NCBI GenBank assembly: GCA_000023185.1
Contig: CP001624.1
Coordinates: 434,001-498,000 of the forward strand
DNA: 64,000 nt
Direction of reading: 5' to 3'
Source of the DNA: Rhizobium leguminosarum bv. trifolii WSM1325
GTDB lineage: Bacteria > Pseudomonadota > Alphaproteobacteria > Rhizobiales > Rhizobiaceae
Shown here: piece after piece, positions 61,324 to 64,000 of the stretch
Layout of the letters: each line of letters starts with the position of its first letter
Position numbering within the stretch: the first letter of the stretch is position 1
Made by a program: the position numbers and the translations under genes
Notes under the pieces: model-generated
The model's database searches: none
Seen by the model: the letters and a program-made list of their open reading frames with translations, nothing else
Told to the model about the DNA's origin: nothing

Positions 61324-62091
61324 TTGACCTTCCCCCTCTTCGACCTCTCCGGCCGCCGCGCCCTCGTCACCGGCTCCAGCCAGGGCATCGGCCGCGCATT
61401 GGCGGTCGGGCTTGCCGAGCATGGCGCCTCGATCATCATCAACGGCCGCAACGCGCAGAAGGCGGAGGCCGCCGCCGAGGATATCCGTCGCAGCCATCGC
61501 CATGCCGTCAGCGCCGCCTTCGACGTCACCGATGCGGAGGCCAGCCGCACCGCCATCGCCTATATCGAGGCGGAGATCGGCCCGATCGATATCCTCGTCA
61601 ACAATGCCGGCATGCAATTCCGCGCACCGCTGGAGAACTTCCCGGTCGACAAATGGGACGAGATGTTCAAGACCAACGTCTCCAGCCTGTTCTATGTCAG
61701 TCAGCCGGTCGCCCAGGCGATGATATCGCGCGGCCGCGGCAAGATCATCAACATCGCCTCCGTCCAGGCCGAACTCGCCCGTCCCGGCATCGCGCCCTAT
61801 ACCGCGACAAAGGGCGCGGTGAAGAACCTGACGCGCGGCATGGCGACCGACTGGGCGAAACACGGCCTCCAGGTCAATGCGATCGCGCCCGGCTATTTCC
61901 GCACGCCGCTCAACCAGGCGCTTGTCGACGATCCCAAGTTTTCTGGCTGGCTGGAAACCCGCACGCCGGCTGGCCGCTGGGGCGAGGTCAAGGAGCTTGT
62001 CGGCGCCGCCGTCTTCCTGGCCTCGGATGCCTCCTCCTTCGTCAACGGACACATGCTGACCGTCGATGGCGGCATCACCGTCTCGCTTTAG
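61324..62091 (+). CDS. SDR oxidoreductase, gluconate 5-dehydrogenase-like
   Basis: 255 residues from TTG 61324. FDLSGRRALVTGSSQGIGRA (cofactor loop 16-23), NNAGMQFRAPLENF, active-site YTATK, and NAIAPGYFRTPLNQALVDDP. Close in pattern to IdnO/Gno enzymes that reduce 5-keto-gluconate, though related SDRs act on other sugar acids. Divergent from the toxin gene and convergent with the shikimate dehydrogenase-like gene. Confidence 0.85.
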   Translation: MTFPLFDLSGRRALVTGSSQGIGRALAVGLAEHGASIIINGRNAQKAEAAAEDIRRSHRHAVSAAFDVTDAEASRTAIAYIEAEIGPIDILVNNAGMQFRAPLENFPVDKWDEMFKTNVSSLFYVSQPVAQAMISRGRGKIINIASVQAELARPGIAPYTATKGAVKNLTRGMATDWAKHGLQVNAIAPGYFRTPLNQALVDDPKFSGWLETRTPAGRWGEVKELVGAAVFLASDASSFVNGHMLTVDGGITVSL

Positions 62092-62143
62092 AACAGGCTG
62101 TCGTCCGAAAACCGCTCACACCTGGCATCGTGCTGAATTCGCA

Positions 62144-62974
62144 TCATTCGAGTTTGGCGATCGCCCGCAGATTGTCGGCCGTCGTCGTCGGGAATTCGAA
62201 GAATTCGAGATAGGCGGGGATCTGTTCGAACAACATGTCCGTCCCAACCTGAAATGCACAGCCGCGCGCCCGCACGGCCTCGAGAAAAGGGGTTATCTCC
62301 TTGGTCATCACGACTTCGCCGACGAAGGTCGAGGGCGAGATGCGGTCGATATCGATCGGCAGCGGGTCACCGCGCCGCATGCCGAGAGGTGTCGCGTTGA
62401 CGACGATGTCGAAACCTTCAGGATCGGCGGAGCCGACCGTCACCTCAAGCTGCGGATAGTATTTCTTCAGCCTGTCCAGCAGCGCGGTCGCGGTCGCCTC
62501 GTTGGCGTCGAAGATCGCCAGATGCTCCACGCCGGCCTGTGCCAAGGACGCCGCGATCGCCGAGCCGACGCCGCCGGCACCGGCAATGAGCGCACGCGCT
62601 CCTTCGACCTGTTTGCCCTTGCGCAATACACCCCGAACGAAGCCCTCGCCATCGAACATGTCACCGATCAGCCTACCGTCCGAACCGAGACGGACCGCAT
62701 TGCACGAGCCGGCGACTTTGGCGTTGGTCGACGTTTCGTCGAGCAGCGCCATCGTCGAAATCTTGTGCGGCATGGTGATCAGGGCACCGTGGATATTGGA
62801 CAACCGGAACAGAAGTTTCAAAAAAACCGGATAGTCCGCCGGCCTGCAGCCCATCGGCACGACGACGGCATCAATTCCGTTCTTCTCGAAGTACGGATTG
62901 TAGATCAGCGGCGCCTTGAAGGACTCCGTCGGATAGCCGAGGTGCGCGATGAGTTTGGTCGTCCCGGTGATCAT
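62144..62974 (-). CDS. aroE: Shikimate/quinate dehydrogenase family protein
   Basis: 276 residues. Substrate domain: HGALITMPHKI with the catalytic Lys near 70 and GSCNAVR near 90; cofactor domain: LIAGAGGVGSAIAASLAQAG (129-148), VNATPLGMRRGD. Its place beside pca genes, a Gfo/Idh protein and an SDR suggests a catabolic role (quinate or shikimate to protocatechuate) rather than the biosynthetic one. The N-terminal loop (HLGYPTESFKAPLIYN) lacks the usual SxS binding pair, fitting an altered substrate. Confidence 0.85.
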   Translation of the reverse strand: MITGTTKLIAHLGYPTESFKAPLIYNPYFEKNGIDAVVVPMGCRPADYPVFLKLLFRLSNIHGALITMPHKISTMALLDETSTNAKVAGSCNAVRLGSDGRLIGDMFDGEGFVRGVLRKGKQVEGARALIAGAGGVGSAIAASLAQAGVEHLAIFDANEATATALLDRLKKYYPQLEVTVGSADPEGFDIVVNATPLGMRRGDPLPIDIDRISPSTFVGEVVMTKEITPFLEAVRARGCAFQVGTDMLFEQIPAYLEFFEFPTTTADNLRAIAKLE

Positions 62975-62978
62975 GTGG

Positions 62979-64000
62979 TCAGACTTTCTGGGAATCGGAA
63001 GAGGCGTTGGAGAGGTGGATCATCTGTCCCGCGCCCGCCGATCTCTTGATCGCTTCGACGACCCTGAGCGTGGCAAGGCCCTCGCGGCCACTCACCAGAG
63101 GCGTGGCCTCGCCACGAATGACGTCGCAAAAATGTCTGAGCTGAACGCAAAGGGGATCGGCTACTTGATAAGGCACGCGCTCCTCGGCAAGCGGCTCCAG
63201 CCAATCGGGCCTCGAAGGGCTCGTCCACATCGTCAGATATGGAATTCCGAGAGAACCCTTGGTGCCGCCGATCTGGTAGCAGAATTGATCGTAGCGGGGA
63301 AAAGCGGGGTTTTCGCCGGTGGTCGTCTCCCAGCTCCAGGGCGCGGCCACGGCATCACTACCGTTGAGGGTGGCAAGCACTCCGTTTGCGAAACGCAGCG
63401 TGACGACGGCCGTATCCTCGACGGCATGGTTCCGCACGGCGCGGGATTCCATCGCATGGACGGCTTCGACCTCGCCGAAGAGATATCGGAAGAGATCGAC
63501 ATCGTGGATCAGGTTGACGAAGACCGGGCCGGCGCCCGCTTCCCGCCGCCAGGGGATATCGAAATAGTCGTCGGGCTTGGCGACCCAGAACGTGCCGTGC
63601 ACCGTGATGATCCGGCCAAGCCTTCCGCCGTCGACGATTTGCTTGACCGCCTGGATCATCGGATTGTGGCGCCTGTGATGGCCAATCAGCAGCGGTATGC
63701 CCGCCTTCTCGCCGGCTGCGACCAGTGCGGCGGCGGCATCGACGTCATCGGCGATCGGTTTCTCGATCAGGACAGGGATGCCGGCGGCGACGATCTCCAT
63801 TCCATGCTGGACGTGGAGCTGGTTCGGCGTTGCGACGATCACGCCGTCGGGCCTGTCCTCGCCTCGAATGTCTAAGAAGCCTTGGTACCATCGCGCGCCG
63901 ACAGTCTCGGCAAAGTCGCGACCGGCGGCGGAAGGATCGATCACCGCCGAGAGAACGGTTCCGGGCTCGGACATGACACGCTCGACGTGGCGCCTGCCGA
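62979..64000 (-). CDS. Gfo/Idh/MocA-family oxidoreductase (5' end beyond window)
   Basis: The frame stays open to the window edge, with GRRHVERV before the first internal ATG at 63974, so the N-terminal nucleotide loop lies outside. PDGVIVATPNQLHV, the EKPIADDV motif and NLIHDVDLFRYLFG (His-Asp active site) are present. Stops 4 bp before aroE, so probably co-transcribed and upstream of it. Acts on a cyclitol or sugar acid by family; perhaps part of inositol, quinate or shikimate use. Confidence 0.88.
   Translation of the reverse strand, partial: GRRHVERVMSEPGTVLSAVIDPSAAGRDFAETVGARWYQGFLDIRGEDRPDGVIVATPNQLHVQHGMEIVAAGIPVLIEKPIADDVDAAAALVAAGEKAGIPLLIGHHRRHNPMIQAVKQIVDGGRLGRIITVHGTFWVAKPDDYFDIPWRREAGAGPVFVNLIHDVDLFRYLFGEVEAVHAMESRAVRNHAVEDTAVVTLRFANGVLATLNGSDAVAAPWSWETTTGENPAFPRYDQFCYQIGGTKGSLGIPYLTMWTSPSRPDWLEPLAEERVPYQVADPLCVQLRHFCDVIRGEATPLVSGREGLATLRVVEAIKRSAGAGQMIHLSNASSDSQKV

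Noticed and set aside
61267..62052. Minus-strand frame of 261 codons opposite the SDR gene
   Set aside because: The plus strand holds a complete SDR with all motifs; the antisense frame is an effect of high GC at third positions.
1..64000. CRISPR arrays, rRNA genes, complete tRNAs, repABC or transfer genes
   Set aside because: No regularly spaced direct repeats, no rRNA sequence and no replication, partition or conjugation proteins could be recognised; only one 3' tRNA fragment was found.

Overview
The window looks like an accessory replicon (plasmid or chromid) of a Rhizobiales bacterium, most likely Rhizobium, Sinorhizobium or Agrobacterium. Evidence: high GC, a pcaDCHGB operon with divergent pcaQ, paired Ku genes with stand-alone LigD-type ligases, DUF6894 and DUF3606 proteins, a DUF1515 phage protein, and many small rhizobial proteins of unknown function. 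No rRNA, complete tRNA, replication gene or CRISPR array is visible. The genus is inferred.

Layout. 1-3.5 kb: a hipBA toxin-antitoxin pair and small genes. 3.6-13 kb: two copies of one module (DNA ligase, a 96-residue protein, a terminator, then a 425-bp block with two RNA-like terminated units). Copy A has an intact ligase but is split by unrelated genes. Copy B is compact but its ligase is broken in at least five places. 13.2-14 kb: a remnant of a tail-spike gene cluster from a phage or gene transfer agent. 14-30 kb: a region of decay, with frameshifted or truncated relics (nucleotidyltransferase, AIG2-like, Crp/Fnr, DUF4142, response regulator with an internal inversion, isochorismatase, SDR, AraC, HlyC) between small intact genes and an IS3 remnant.

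30.2-32.2 kb: two adjacent ku genes plus a small protein that recurs three times in the window. Together with the ligase they could form an NHEJ set. 32.9-48.4 kb: two LysR genes about 96% identical lie in direct orientation about 14 kb apart. Between them are a tRNA-Arg 3' fragment, phage and IS3 remnants, a bacterial CDC48/VCP-like double AAA+ ATPase, an exported double-CXXCH protein, a SnoaL-like exported protein, and a 1046-residue SAM / class III cyclase / ATPase / TPR protein.

48.7-52 kb: an Arc-like repressor with a palindromic operator candidate, then a compact vsr - cytosine-5 methyltransferase - GIY-YIG endonuclease cassette with overlapping genes. 52.5-55.4 kb: a hydrolase, a RES/Xre toxin-antitoxin pair and a PagL-like outer-membrane protein.

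55.8-64 kb: a well-kept catabolic block. pcaQ is divergent from pcaDCHG, followed by pcaB: the protocatechuate branch of the beta-ketoadipate pathway, from ring cleavage to beta-ketoadipate. After a higBA-like pair whose toxin seems to lack its core come an SDR oxidoreductase, a shikimate dehydrogenase-family enzyme and a Gfo/Idh/MocA dehydrogenase that runs off the right edge.

The most unusual items are the duplicated ligase/RNA module, the LysR-bounded segment with CDC48 and cyclase genes, the recurrent Ku-neighbour protein family, and the Vsr-M-R cassette.
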